NCBI GenBank assembly: GCA_025769875.1
Contig: JAGFNK010000097.1
Location: forward strand, 1 to 64,000
Reading direction: 5' to 3'
Origin: Russula earlei
Taxonomy: Eukaryota > Basidiomycota > Agaricomycetes > Russulales > Russulaceae
DNA length: 64,000 nucleotides
The translations under genes and the position numbers were made by a program. Of this stretch, positions 44,191 through 54,449 are shown piece by piece (within the stretch, counting starts at the first letter, position 1; every line of letters begins with the position of its first letter). The notes beneath the pieces were generated by a model. It was given only the letters and a program-made list of their open reading frames with translations. It was not told where the DNA came from and made no database searches.

Positions 44191-46695
44191 TACCCAAGGA
44201 TGCTGAGAACTGCTGTAAAGATGCAGAGACCAATAATCAGTCATGCCTTGACCCACATCTCTGGGAGAAACCACAGAACACAATTCCATATACTGACAAG
44301 CTTTTCTGCAATACAGCCATTGAGTGGCTTGTGTCTACCAATCAGGTATGCAAAGCTAACTTCTTGAACTTTGCATTACTTCTCATGAAAATCACAGCCA
44401 ATCTAAGCCTTCAAACACCCATTGTTTCAGAATATGATTCATGTGGCATCCCATGTGACCAATGGAGTTAAAATTCCCAATTGCCACCAAACTCGACAGG
44501 CTATTGTTGATACATTCAAGCGGCAGTTGACAGTGCTGCATGACAGGTTGAATGTACAAGAAACCCCACAGCATTCCCACTGTTTTTTTCTAACAACTTT
44601 ACTCTAGAGTGATACAGTAAAGGGCAAAGTAAGCCTGACATGTGATGCATGGCAGGCCTCTAACAGTGATGGATACCTCACAGTGACCGGATCTTGGATA
44701 GAGGAAGTAAATGGCAAGTGGCAAATTCAAAGTGCACTACTTGGCTTCATGCAGCTGAACAATGCACATAACAGGACACACCTTGGACAAGCACTCTTCA
44801 AAATTGTATCACGTCTCCATATAGGCCAGAAAGTAAGTGTCAGACACTAAGAAGGGCATCATCTCAATTTATTATCTAGATTGGATGGGTGACATGCGAC
44901 AATGTGACAAACAATAACACCATGTTGGTTGAGTTTGTCAAACACATTCTGGCATATAACAGAAAAGTTTTTGTTGTAAAACACCATCACATCCAGTATG
45001 CTCAGCTGTGTTGTTCCTCAGAGAAGAGTATGCTAATAATAAATTAGTTGCCTTGCACATATCATCAACCTAGCGATGCAAGCAGTGATATCCATGTACA
45101 GCAAATTGAAACATTACAATCCTGCTGAGCCTGAGGCCAATCTTACTGGGGTAGAATGTGATGAGGTGGAACTGGTGCGAGCAATCTGTGTGAAGGTGCA
45201 ACCTCACTATTCATGGTCATTTTCACCTTGACATTGGTTGTTGGTAGGCTTGCTCTTCAGCGAAATGTAAACAACTTTTCATCAATATTCAAAAATGGGG
45301 TGGAGTGAAGATTGTCCACCAACTCCTGATCGACATGGCTGTGTGCTGGTCTTCAACATATGTCGTGACCTCACAGGCTGAGGCAACATGTCCAGTATGT
45401 GATGTGTTTCATGCAACTAAAGACCACACTAACAAATCGTAGTTTGTTGACACATTCGTGTATGAGATTGGATGAGAGGAGAAGGATCTCATGAGATGTC
45501 AGAAGATTGATGATTTGCAGCTCTCAGATGACGAATGGGGAAACATTCGATTATTCAATGATCTTCTTGCTGTAAGACATGGTGCAGCTAATCTTTGACT
45601 TTTGCTGACATTGTCTAGCATGCCAATAATGCACAGCAGGCATTTTCATCAGATCAGGCAACGACACTGCATCTTGCATTACCTGCTCTTGAAGCATTAC
45701 ACAAGGCTTGGTCAAAACATGCTGAGCGTGCAAAATATCTTAAATTTGTGCCTGCATTGAATGCTGGCTTGGCAAAGATTGAAGAATACTATGATCACAC
45801 TGCTGAATGTGATGCATATACATTTGCTATGTGTTTGATGACTTCCTACCTCCCGTTTGATATTCTAATAATTTGTTTTAGTACTTGACCTGTCACAGAA
45901 AACAGAACATATTTGCAAATACTGGGGTGACGATAAGTTGGAAAGTATACTTGAGAACGCTGAAGAAATGGTCAATGAATATATTTTAGGGGATGTCATG
46001 AGTGCTTACCAAACTATTTCTGCAGTACAAGAAGCGCTACTTTGAGATGTATGGCAACAATTCAGCACTGGCACCATTACAATGAACAGGCAAGTCTGCA
46101 ATGTGCAAGGTCGACGTACTAATCTGTGAGTTGTCCGACAATGAAGATAAAGATGGTGTTGAGTCTAGTACATCTCCTGTTGCTGCCAATGACCTATGCA
46201 CACCATGGTGCAAGGATTTCAATGGTTACTTGAACTCCAAGGATCAAGTAGGGAATATGACCAATGATGAGTGGCAGGGTGTATGTCTCTATCATGTCTT
46301 GTTATGGCAACAACCTTATCATGAAATTGTAGTGAAATGCGACTCAGTATGATGTCTGGGCATCTCTTGCATGCAATATGCTCCCCATCATGGCATCATC
46401 TGTTTCCAGTGAATGTGCATTCTCATCTGCAGGGATCACTATCACTAAACGCTGTAACTGACTCAAACCAGACATTGTGGAGGCTCTACAATTTCTGAAA
46501 TGCACTTACTGTCATGATTTGTTGTTCTGTGAAGAGCCTAGCACTCAGTTTGAGGTGGATGAATCTGGAGATGTTGAGGAAGTTGTTGAAGATAACACAG
46601 ATGAGGCAGATTGGGAAGGAATGGTTGAGGATCTTGTTGACGATGAGGGCTTTGTGGATCATGATGAAGATGAAGTATTTGTGCATGACATGTAG
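44191..46695 (+). pseudogene. hAT transposase, catalytic and dimerisation part
   Basis: Exons encode PHLWEKPQNTIPYTDKLF, HVTNGVKIPNCHQTRQAIVD, then the RNase-H-like core SLTCDAWQASNSDGYLTVTG and IGWVTCDNVTNNNTMLVEF. After decayed stretches comes AFSSDQATTLHLALPALEAL (about 45645), and the C-terminal dimerisation domain MLPIMASSVSSECAFSSAG..VEALQFLKC (about 46380-46500). An acidic tail ends at 46695. An in-frame TGA sits at 46459-46461, where relatives have Arg, and other frame breaks occur near 45000-45500. Confidence 0.78.
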
Positions 46696-46865
46696 GTGAC
46701 TGCTAGGGTCAATATATGTTGATTCCCTCTCTAATCTAAGTGTGAGTGCATGTCACATGACCAAAAGCCGTGGCCTGAGCCTGAGCCTCCACTAGGGCCT
46801 GGCCTGCTATTTCTCTGAGCCCAAGCCGGGGCTTTTGAGCTGAGCCGGGCCCTGCACATCACTAG

Positions 46866-46959
46866 GTACATTATATAGTCAAATCAGTCAAAGGTAAAGC
46901 ACCCGGAGCTTGGACTTCCGAGCTGGTGTTGTCGTCGCGCTATGGCTGGAACTCCAACA
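46866..46959 (-). repeat. LTR fragment related to the Copia C LTR
   Basis: Ends (plus strand) CCGGAGCTTGGACTTCCGAG, then GTGTTGTCGTCGCGCTATGG and AACTCCAACA, matching 60252-60308 of the Copia C LTR with a few C/T differences. It also shares GTACATTATAT near its left end. It abuts the hAT right end, so an LTR remnant was joined to, or inserted at, the transposon tip. Confidence 0.75.
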
Positions 46960-47629
46960 CGTTGCTGTATGGGGCCTTATTTACTTACAATTGAGCGAGT
47001 CAGAACAGAGATAGTTTGGATATCACATCACGAACGCGTAGATAAACCAGTCCGTGGCGGGCGTGAGAAGGGTGTCTGGGGACGAGGCAATTGATGAAGT
47101 GATGATGATGGAAGAGCCGAGATGGATGATGTGGGCGTTGATGCGTTGATGCAGCGATGCATCGAGGCATCGAGCCCTCACCTCCAGCGGTGGCGATAGG
47201 TGATGATCAGGGGTGCATGCATCAGCAAATGAAGATACGATATGGGGCATGACGATGTGATGAAAAAAATGGTCAAGAGCGCAAACGGGTGGTGAGGCCT
47301 GTGAGGAATGGAGATACATCAGGAAAAAAAACATTAGGGCTATGGAGCCAAATAATCCATTGGGGTGTTCTATCTCCACAATTACAATTGCAATCGACTT
47401 GTACTTGTATCAGTCACTTCAGGTGAATCATCAACTGACTACTAGTACTGGTGCCACCACACATCGGGAATTCGGGATGACCAACCTTGCTATAAAACCA
47501 ACTCTGGTTCCGGTTCTCTCCAGCTGTGCTCTTTCATACTCGGTGCAGGTTACCGACTATTTCTAACCCTCGTCTTCTTCACACCCGACGACTTACGCAA
47601 CTGTTTAATCGACGATCTCGCTCATAACA
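46960..47629. other. Spacer and promoter of the secreted-protein gene
   Basis: No other gene is recognised. The frame 47023-47379 on the minus strand is low in conserved features. A TATAAAA box lies at 47491-47497. Confidence 0.45.
47491..47497 (+). promoter_or_regulatory. TATA box of the small secreted-protein gene
   Basis: TATAAAA, 133 bases before the ATG at 47630. Confidence 0.5.
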
Positions 47630-48058
47630 ATGCGCGCTTCCACCGTCTTTGCCGTTGTCTGTCTCGCCATTGGTGTCGCTCCGTCGTTTGCATCTTCTTC
47701 GAAATCTACTAAGTACGCCCACTTCAAGCTCTGTTACATCCCTCCAGACTTAACTTGACGTTGTAGAAATGATCATATTCCTACACTCATCAGTAGAAGT
47801 GGAGGCGGAGGCGGAGGCGGACGTAGACAGCTGGGAGAGACAATCTTTCCTGCGTATATGGAGTCGGAAATTTCCCCTAAGCGGATTGGAGGATCAAACC
47901 CGCTTGCTCCGCAGGAAGACTTTGCCTCGCTTGCTCCGAAGGAAGACTTTGTCTCGCTTGCTCCGCAGGGGGGAAACCAGCATGGACATGGACATGGAAA
48001 GTTGGAAGCAACAATCTATCATGAAAAACCTCGCCTCAGGAGAAGTAAATCCCACTAG
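47630..48058 (+). CDS. Small secreted repeat protein (124 residues)
   Basis: Two exons, 47630-47712 and 47767-48058, joined in phase by a 54-base GT-AG intron. The protein starts with a clear signal peptide (MRASTVFAVVCLAIGVAPSF then ASS). The mature part has a Gly run (seven Gly), RR, YMESEISPKR, then a tandem repeat LAPQEDFAS / LAPKEDFVS / LAPQ and an HGHGHG tract, and ends basic (RLRRSKSH). Dibasic KR and RR sites next to repeats are the layout of kexin-processed repeat proteins. It has no Cys, unlike most effectors. I do not recognise a family. It is the only apparently intact host-type gene inside the transposon-rich half. Confidence 0.65.
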
Positions 48059-48083
48059 AAACACCTAGAACAAACTAGAGTGT

Positions 48084-48124
48084 ACTAGAAATGACCTAAT
48101 ATAGTGATTCTAGTCATTTCTAGT
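48084..48124. repeat. 12-base perfect inverted repeat after the secreted-protein gene
   Basis: ACTAGAAATGAC (48084-48095) and GTCATTTCTAGT (48113-48124) around a 17-base AT-rich loop, set in a cluster of CTAG tetramers from 48053 to 48126. Confidence 0.85.
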
Positions 48125-48330
48125 CACTTCTAGTAGTGACAGTTTTGCTGATGGGCAGTGATGGTTCACATGGTTCTACTATTAGTACTCTCTCCGGCCC
48201 GGCTTGGCCTGAAAGCCCCAGCTTTGGCTTGACGCGAGGCGGTTTTGGGATGCCAGGGCCAGTGTCAACTCCGGCTTGGCTCGGCCTAGGCCGCAGCTTT
48301 TATATATGTCTATGCAGTGCTAGTGCTGTC
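48125..48330. mobile_element. Possible hAT-type miniature element
   Basis: The segment starts with CAGTGATGG.. and CCGGCCCGGCTTGGC, CTGAAAGCCCCAGC, close in pattern to the reverse complement of the hAT right end at 46800-46864 (GGGCCCGGCTCAGC, TCAAAAGCCCCGGC). It ends with GGCTCGGCCTAGGCCGCAGC and CAGTGCTAG. No coding sequence fits inside. The boundaries and the target duplication are not fixed. Confidence 0.35.
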
Positions 48331-48526
48331 GCCGGCTCGGTTCGAAACAGCGCGAGCCGTTTCGAGCCGTTTGAAGTGCCAAATTTGGAGTTTTGAAGTG
48401 CCAGATTTGGATATGGTTGCTCGATTTGAGAGTTGTCTGCCACTCTAACTTGATGCAAATCCCAGCAATCCCAGCAATCCCCAGCACCCTCTCGCCCACA
48501 AGGCTTCCTTCACCCTGCCAAGATCT

Positions 48527-49911
48527 GTGTTAATCATCTCCCCCACTCCAACCCCTACTGGAGCTCCCAAAGCCGCCGCTACTCATCGTACCTCAAAGAC
48601 CCATCAAAGACTCGTCGAGCTCCCATCTGACCCCCAGATGCCCCTCCCCACAGAACACGGCGAGATGATGAGATCCATGGCTACGAGACAGACACAGGCG
48701 TGCGCATGCGCGAGCATAAGAGCACCACAGAACGCATGACCAAGGCAGAGCGCCGCCGAGCAGGGTGCCACCGCATCACCGCTTACTGGCTCGCGGATGG
48801 CTTTCGCATGAAGCTGCTCGCCAATTTTCTCGAGTGCGAGCACAATGTCATCCCTCGTTCGTTTGATGAGGCTCTCTATGTCAAACCTCGCCGACTCCTT
48901 GTCCTTCAACTTTTCACCCTTGCCCCCATCCCTTGCATAGTGCACGCGGGGCTGACCACCTCTCCCAGATGTATTACCTCCCGCTGCTTCTGGTTACGGC
49001 CCCGCGGCTAAAGTGCGCTCCTCGGTGGCCGCTCCATCGCACACGCGCCATCTGTCGCACATGTCTCGGGCTGAAGAAGACGGCTACACCGGCTCATTCT
49101 TCTTCCCGGGCCGCGCACCCGAGGATGGATTCGTATCGCATGAGATGACTATATTGCGCGGAGCTTGACGAGCGAGCCACCCATCCATGCGCGGGCCCGA
49201 GGAAATCGAGGTCGATGGCGAGTCGCGTGAATGTGGCCAGTGCGTGGACACCCCTTTGCTCGCGTCGCATAGCCCCAGCCGCGCTCCTCCTTCTGTGCCA
49301 GTGGGCGAGCCCAGAACACCGGTGGCGACGGGCGAAGATGTGGCCGAGATCGTGTTCTTTAAGTATGGCGTCGCTGTCTTTTTTGGATTCGACGAGATGC
49401 AGAAGCGCAATATCCTCGAGTTCGTCCATGGTGCAGGCATACTCAAAGGTGCACGTGTCGAGAGCGAATGGAAAGTGAGGAATGTCATTTTGCAGTAAGT
49501 ATTTCCGCCCCCTCTTTCTTGATTCAACACTATACCTCGTCGTAGTATGGTTCAACGATTGCCTATCCGCGCATTTACAACGACTTTTTCCGTGAGTTTA
49601 GCTCATCTCCTTTCCGTGGGAGAAAAAGCATTCACATTGTCTTTGATAGCATTCAAATCCCCATCGCATATTCTCACGCTCTCACTCTCGCATGCGCTTG
49701 CGCAGTCAACACTCCTCGCTCACTACGAATCGCGAGCACATACCATCATCCACCATCCGCGCACGCAAGCCTTGCCATGCACGCTTGCGCGCACGGGCGC
49801 AATAGCACTCTCGCGACGCGACGCAATGCGGATCACTGGGAAACGCTTTACGTTGCGCCGCGATGTCGTGCTTGGGCGCGACATTCTCGACGTGCCGAGT
49901 ATCTTCTGGTA
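48527..49911 (+). pseudogene. RMD1/RMND1-like (DUF155) gene, frameshifted and 3'-truncated
   Basis: Fungal RMD1/RMND1 proteins are membrane proteins linked to mitochondrial translation or sporulation. Here the recognisable blocks are HQRLVELPSDPQMPLPTEHG, then in another frame DEIHGYETDTGVRMREHKST, RITAYWLADGFRMKLLANFL and PRSFDEALY (48790-48880). After a probable intron come MYYLPLL, then a one-base shift to GYGPAAKVRSS.., AEEDGYTGSFFFPGRAPEDG (about 49075-49130), EDVAEIVFFKYGVAVFFGFD (about 49340-49400), and SHALAQSTLLAHYESRAHTI and LGRDILDVPSIFW (49690-49911). The domain should go on after this GTAAGA donor to a C-terminal membrane helix, but none follows. Frameshifts near 48665 and 48985 also break it. 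Confidence 0.78.
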
Positions 49912-50689
49912 AGAGGCGAGCATGCTGGGCTAGACACCATTTGGCATAGGATGCCTGCAAGCACGAGTAAGGCGCGCTAAGTTATGCCGTGGTTCCGCTC
50001 GTGCAGCAAGGGCCATGGTCTCGACGACGACGGAGAAACATCCGTGCCACAGAATAGTGGGGTGATGGCTCCACCCAATTCCACGCATGCAATTTTCGAC
50101 GGAAGGACAAACTATGTCCTGGAACAACCACCAGATTTCATGTTTGGTGTCGCAGGCCAACCTGGTGAACTGATGCACTTCACGTTTGACACGATCACCA
50201 CCCCTCGGAACGATGACTTGCTCCCGACCATGAAAACGATCCAAAACTCTCCATCGCCCTTACGCGTGCACACGCAACACCCCAATGCTCGACCGCGTGA
50301 CTCCATCGCATCGCATTGCAAAGCACAAATCACATCTGCTCTTCAGAATAATATGAGTTTTTATTTGCTTGTGATTTGCATATTCATGTATTGTGATTGC
50401 AGCTGTGACCAGGAACTGACTCAGTCCACTGTGTCTGCTGAATGTTGCCAAGGCATACTGTAGGGTCCAGACCCATGCATGCAGAGCCAGTGATTTTTGA
50501 AGAGGAAATGGAAAATTGTTTTTTGAAAAAAGACACAATTTGATAACACATTGTGCATGGTCCCTCTGAATTCTCTGATACTGCTCCCACATGTCATCAG
50601 CAACTTTATCTTGCCTGATATTTGCTTGCTCCTCTCACACTGCATCACAGGGCCTGTTCCAAGCTCACCAGCGAGCACTTCCTCTTCTT
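49912..50689. other. Unrecognised sequence between the RMD1-like remnant and the Harbinger remnant
   Basis: A plus-strand frame 49984-50463 is open but matches nothing I know and does not supply the missing RMD1 C-terminus. From about 50340 the DNA becomes AT-rich, which probably marks the edge of the next transposon. A short palindromic GGGTCCAGACCC lies at 50463-50474. Confidence 0.35.
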
Positions 50690-52430
50690 GTGCATTTATC
50701 TGGAGGTCAGCCACTTTGTTGTCAAAGCACCAATCTCCCTAGAGTCATATGCATGAATAAGATTGTGAAGTGCTGCAAGCACACATGGGACGCATGCTTG
50801 AACTCCCATGTCATACTTGTGGGGTTGTGAGAGAATGTTGAAACACCACTTGAGAATTCCAAAAATGTGTTCAATGACATTGTGAGCTTGGGCATGACAC
50901 AAATTGAACAGCTCCTTGGGTGTGCATGGCCCAGAACAAACATCAGTAAGACAACTTGAAAGTGAGATGACAAAGACTCACCTTATGCCAGCATGGCCCC
51001 ATTCAACTACATGGTACTGCATGCCTCAATAAGGGATGAGAAGTACATCTGATGAGGCAAAACCCACATCACCAGATAATACTTCCCCTTGGGACACAAA
51101 GTGTTATGGTGTTGTGGCCATTGGAGTGTTAGCTCAGGATTCAGTGGGGCCAGGTCCCTGTGACTTGGTTCAAGGGGTTCAGTGGGGCTGGCTCAAGGAG
51201 GTTGGTTCAAAGGTTTAGCATCTCAGGATTAAGTCAGGCAATGACTAATCTGCAAAGAGAGTTGGTCTTCTGGTTACTTCACAGAAGAGGAGGAGGATGA
51301 GAGAGAGGCAGAGGAGGAAGAGGAACACAAGGGTTCCCTCAGGTGTGCTCAAGGCAAGCAGAGTATAGGCCAGCACAATAAGTTGTGATTGAGAGAGGGT
51401 ACAGGGCAAAGGATGCGGCAGGGAATGGGACAAAGCTAAGCTTGGGGCATTCCCCAGCTTCTACAGGTGGTTAAATACTGTATCTAGCAAGGCTGTACAG
51501 TACTGTACTATATGTGGAACAATAGATAATACTAACCAGTAGCAAAAGGAGCTCAAACAATAGATGAAACACACAACAAGTGAAACAATAAGGGATCATC
51601 AACATCAAGGAATGAAATGGTAACCAAGGGGATGAGGGTGACAGTAAAGAACAATAAGAAAGAGAAAAGGGGTTAATGACAAACTGACAGAGGGGTAGAT
51701 CATAACACAAAGATCAGAAAGACATGCTGTGTGAAAAAGTGTCACCTCAGCAGTGGAACCCTCCCAACCAGTCAGCAGGTAGGTGAAATGGAGGTCAAAT
51801 GAGCATCCCACAAGGCAGTTCTGCATGAGACCTCCTTTGTGGTTCCTTGCCACATCATGCTCTGCAGCAGTGGCAAAACAGTCAATATGTGTACTGTCAA
51901 TAGCACCCAGCACGTCCTTGAGAAATGGAAAGAATTTAGGGTTGCTTTGGATAAAGGGGTGAGGGGGTGAATCAGCATCAGGAACATGCACAAATGTGGT
52001 TTAGAAGGGAGGGCGCAAGAGAATTTTTTAAAATACCTAGCTGTCCATCAGAAGACATCTGAAAGAAACCTGAGAGATACTTACTTTGAAATGGTGCAGG
52101 GTGACCACCGAAAATGCTTTCTGACATGTGTCGATGGCAGCCCTGTGACAGCAGTATAAAACCAATTGTTCTTTGACTTGGACATATCATGATGATGAGA
52201 TATCAAGCCATTGGAGGATCTGCTGGAGGATGATAAATACTTTTTTATGCACCCCAGACTCAGTCCAAATGTGCTCTGGATGGCCAGTGAGTAGGTCCTC
52301 AACCCACTTAGCCCCAGTGTATGAAGATGTGTGATATGGAATACAAGGATGATAGAGGGGTGCAAGGAGCTCAAGTAATGCTTGGCAGCAAAGTAGGAGA
52401 ACAGTTGACATATTTTACATAACATAGAGC
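50690..52430 (-). pseudogene. PIF/Harbinger DDE transposase, decayed
   Basis: On the minus strand the readable blocks, from N- to C-terminal, are MSTVLLLCCQALLEL (about 52390), the DDE core FLKDVLGAIDSTHIDCFATA, NHKGGLMQNCLVGCSFDLHF and LLTGWEGSTAEVTLFHTA (51720-51960), then FASSDVLLIPY*GMQYHVVEWGHAG (about 50990-51060), and the C-terminal HAQAHNVIEHIFGILKWCFN..ALHNLIHAYD (50760-50900). The order and motifs are those of Harbinger transposases. A stretch of about 600 bases without transposase similarity (51090-51690), a frameshift near 51060 and a stop show it is dead. Terminal repeats were not identified. Confidence 0.72.
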
Positions 52431-53578
52431 CATTGGTGCCATTGGCATCACCATTGTACCCATTGCTGATGAGGGTTATTGTGCATCATGAGCAAGGGAG
52501 GGGACAACAGGGGACAGAGCAAGCAACTTTTTGACAGAAATGTTTTTTGGCACAACACATGCAATTTCACATATGTGAAATATTTATTGGAATACACATA
52601 CATGACACAACACCACAAATCATTGCTTATGCTTGCTTCACTTTCTCCACCAGATTACATATGTACCCACATGCAAACTCATGTGATGACTCCATGGATA
52701 TGAGCATGAGGTAGCCATCCACCTCTCTGATGCCACAATTGGCAAACAGGGATAATGCTTGGACAATATCATCAATTGGCAACCAAGAACCATTTGTGAT
52801 ATCCTTGATATCATTGGCAAGGTGTGTAGGAACTTGGAAATTTAATGAGAGTGGAAGAACGACAGTTCTTATGAGTGAGTGCAGCATCTGAGGGAAGGCC
52901 TGCACATTCGCACTCACAAGGGTCGCTGAATAAGCAATGACTATGCTATCCAGGTATGAGCTCTATAAAACATGAGGACAGGGTAGCTAAAAGAACATAC
53001 CTCAGTGACTCGCACATGTGAGCAATCACTGAGGGAAGGTAAGTATTCTGTCTACTCATATAAGTAAGGAACAGGTGTGGATTCTACAAGTCTGCGAACA
53101 AAGGGTATGCAAGAAATGGAACAACCATTGAGCCAATAAACATCTAGACTAGTTAATTAGTCTAGGTACAAACTTGTGTAAATAGCTAAATCCACTTGGG
53201 GTGGCCTAATGGTATGGGTATACATATTGACTGAGGGGACAACTCAGTGGTTCTTGTGCGCTCACGATCAGGCTCACTCACGCTTGGGAATTTTACAACA
53301 AGGTGTTGGACTGCCACTGTCTGACATGCATACTCAGGGGCTTTGACCCAGCTCAAGCTTCAGTGGGTGTTGCATGACATGAGGTTATTGGAGTCAGAGT
53401 CAGAGATAGAAGCGGGGTGTCCAAATTGATAGTATCATCTTCCATGATGGTAGTGACTAGTCTGTTAACAGATTCACTCCATATACTTGCATTATTTGTG
53501 TTATCCCTGACATGCTCTGCTGCCATGGATACAGCTTGTGTTGCAAATCAAGGCCAAGATCTGGCCACTGTCATGAAC
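52431..53578. other. AT-rich, probably transposon-derived, unrecognised
   Basis: A minus-strand frame at 52627-52917 (96 codons, VVLPLSLNFQVPTHLANDIK..) has a protein-like composition and might belong to the neighbouring Harbinger element or another transposon. I do not recognise it. The rest shows no coding signal. Confidence 0.3.
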
Positions 53579-54037
53579 CATTCTCTGGAGAGGGCCCTTG
53601 AAGGACACTTCCTTATGAGAGGAAACCCAGCCTCTATGGTGTCACCCTGTTCACACAGACAAAAGGGGTGAGTAGAGGTGTCCACAATATCATGTGTGCA
53701 TTGTCGCACGAGCAATTCTTGGCACAATCAACATACAGCAAGCCTCACTTAATGGTAACCCTTTTAGCAATAAAGGACAGTATTAGGGCCTTCCTAAGGA
53801 CCCTTTAGGACAACTATAGGTGCTCTACAATAAGCACTGACACAGTATCAAGGACCCTACAACGTGTTATTAGACTAACTCTAATAACTATAGAATGAAC
53901 TATAAGGCAATACTAAGGACCTTAATAGAAGTATTAGGGTCGACTCTAAGGACCCTAATATAACTATATAAGGGGTCTTATAAGATAACACTATTCCCTA
54001 AAGCAAACTACAAGTCCTCAAATGACTGGCCCTAAAC
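53579..54037 (+). repeat. Truncated copy (copy 2) of the 961-base LTR family
   Basis: Starts TGTCATGAACCATTCTCTGG and follows copy 1 (40803 onward) base for base with scattered changes down to GACTGGCCCTAAACT, where it stops and unrelated sequence (CTCTCTCC..) begins. About half of the LTR, including the TATA box and both hairpins, is missing. Confidence 0.88.
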
Positions 54038-54449
54038 TCTCTCTCCTTCCAGGGAACTCCCTGCAACTGTTCTGTTTAAAGACTCCCCTTGCTCCCAAGG
54101 TACTCTCTCATGACCACCTTGTTTAAAGCCCCCTTGTTGCTCCTGGCCTCTATCATTCACCTTTGCCTCTTGCAACACGTACCAGTCCCCATGTGGTACC
54201 TCCTCATCATTTGGCTCATCCTCCTGCTCAATGTGTTACTCAACACCTATCATCTGTTCTGACCCTTGCCCACCTGCTCCTGAGTCCATTGTGATCAGCA
54301 GTATGTGTCTTGACCTTGAGTGTCACATCAAGTGGTCCCAACAAGCATCCTGTATATGTGGTCAGTTGATGTCCTATTCTTTGGCTCTCCATCAAAGACA
54401 ATCTCATGTATTCTCCTTTGCAATTGTCCTCTTTGGTAAAACAGGGCAA
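54038..54449. other. Spacer between the truncated LTR and the FunK1 remnant
   Basis: AT-rich. May contain the decayed N-terminal exon of the kinase, but no conserved block could be placed before 54450. Confidence 0.35.

Larger units (their letters stand above)
37509..46864 (+). mobile_element. hAT DNA transposon, decayed and split by Copia A
   Basis: The transposase reading starts near 37509 and resumes after the Copia insertion at 44191, ending at 46695. The right end near 46864 has a GC-rich terminus (GGGCTTTTGAGCTGAGCC then GGGCCCTGCACATCACTA) like the terminal repeats of fungal hAT elements. The matching left terminus was not found, so the left limit is only the first recognisable coding sequence. 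The element is AT-rich compared with the gene arm. Confidence 0.75.

Noticed and set aside
53195..53260. tRNA-like A box (TGGCCTAATGGTA)
   Set aside because: No proper B box or cloverleaf follows (GGTTCTTGTGC is not GGTTCRANNCC), so neither a tRNA nor a SINE head can be supported.
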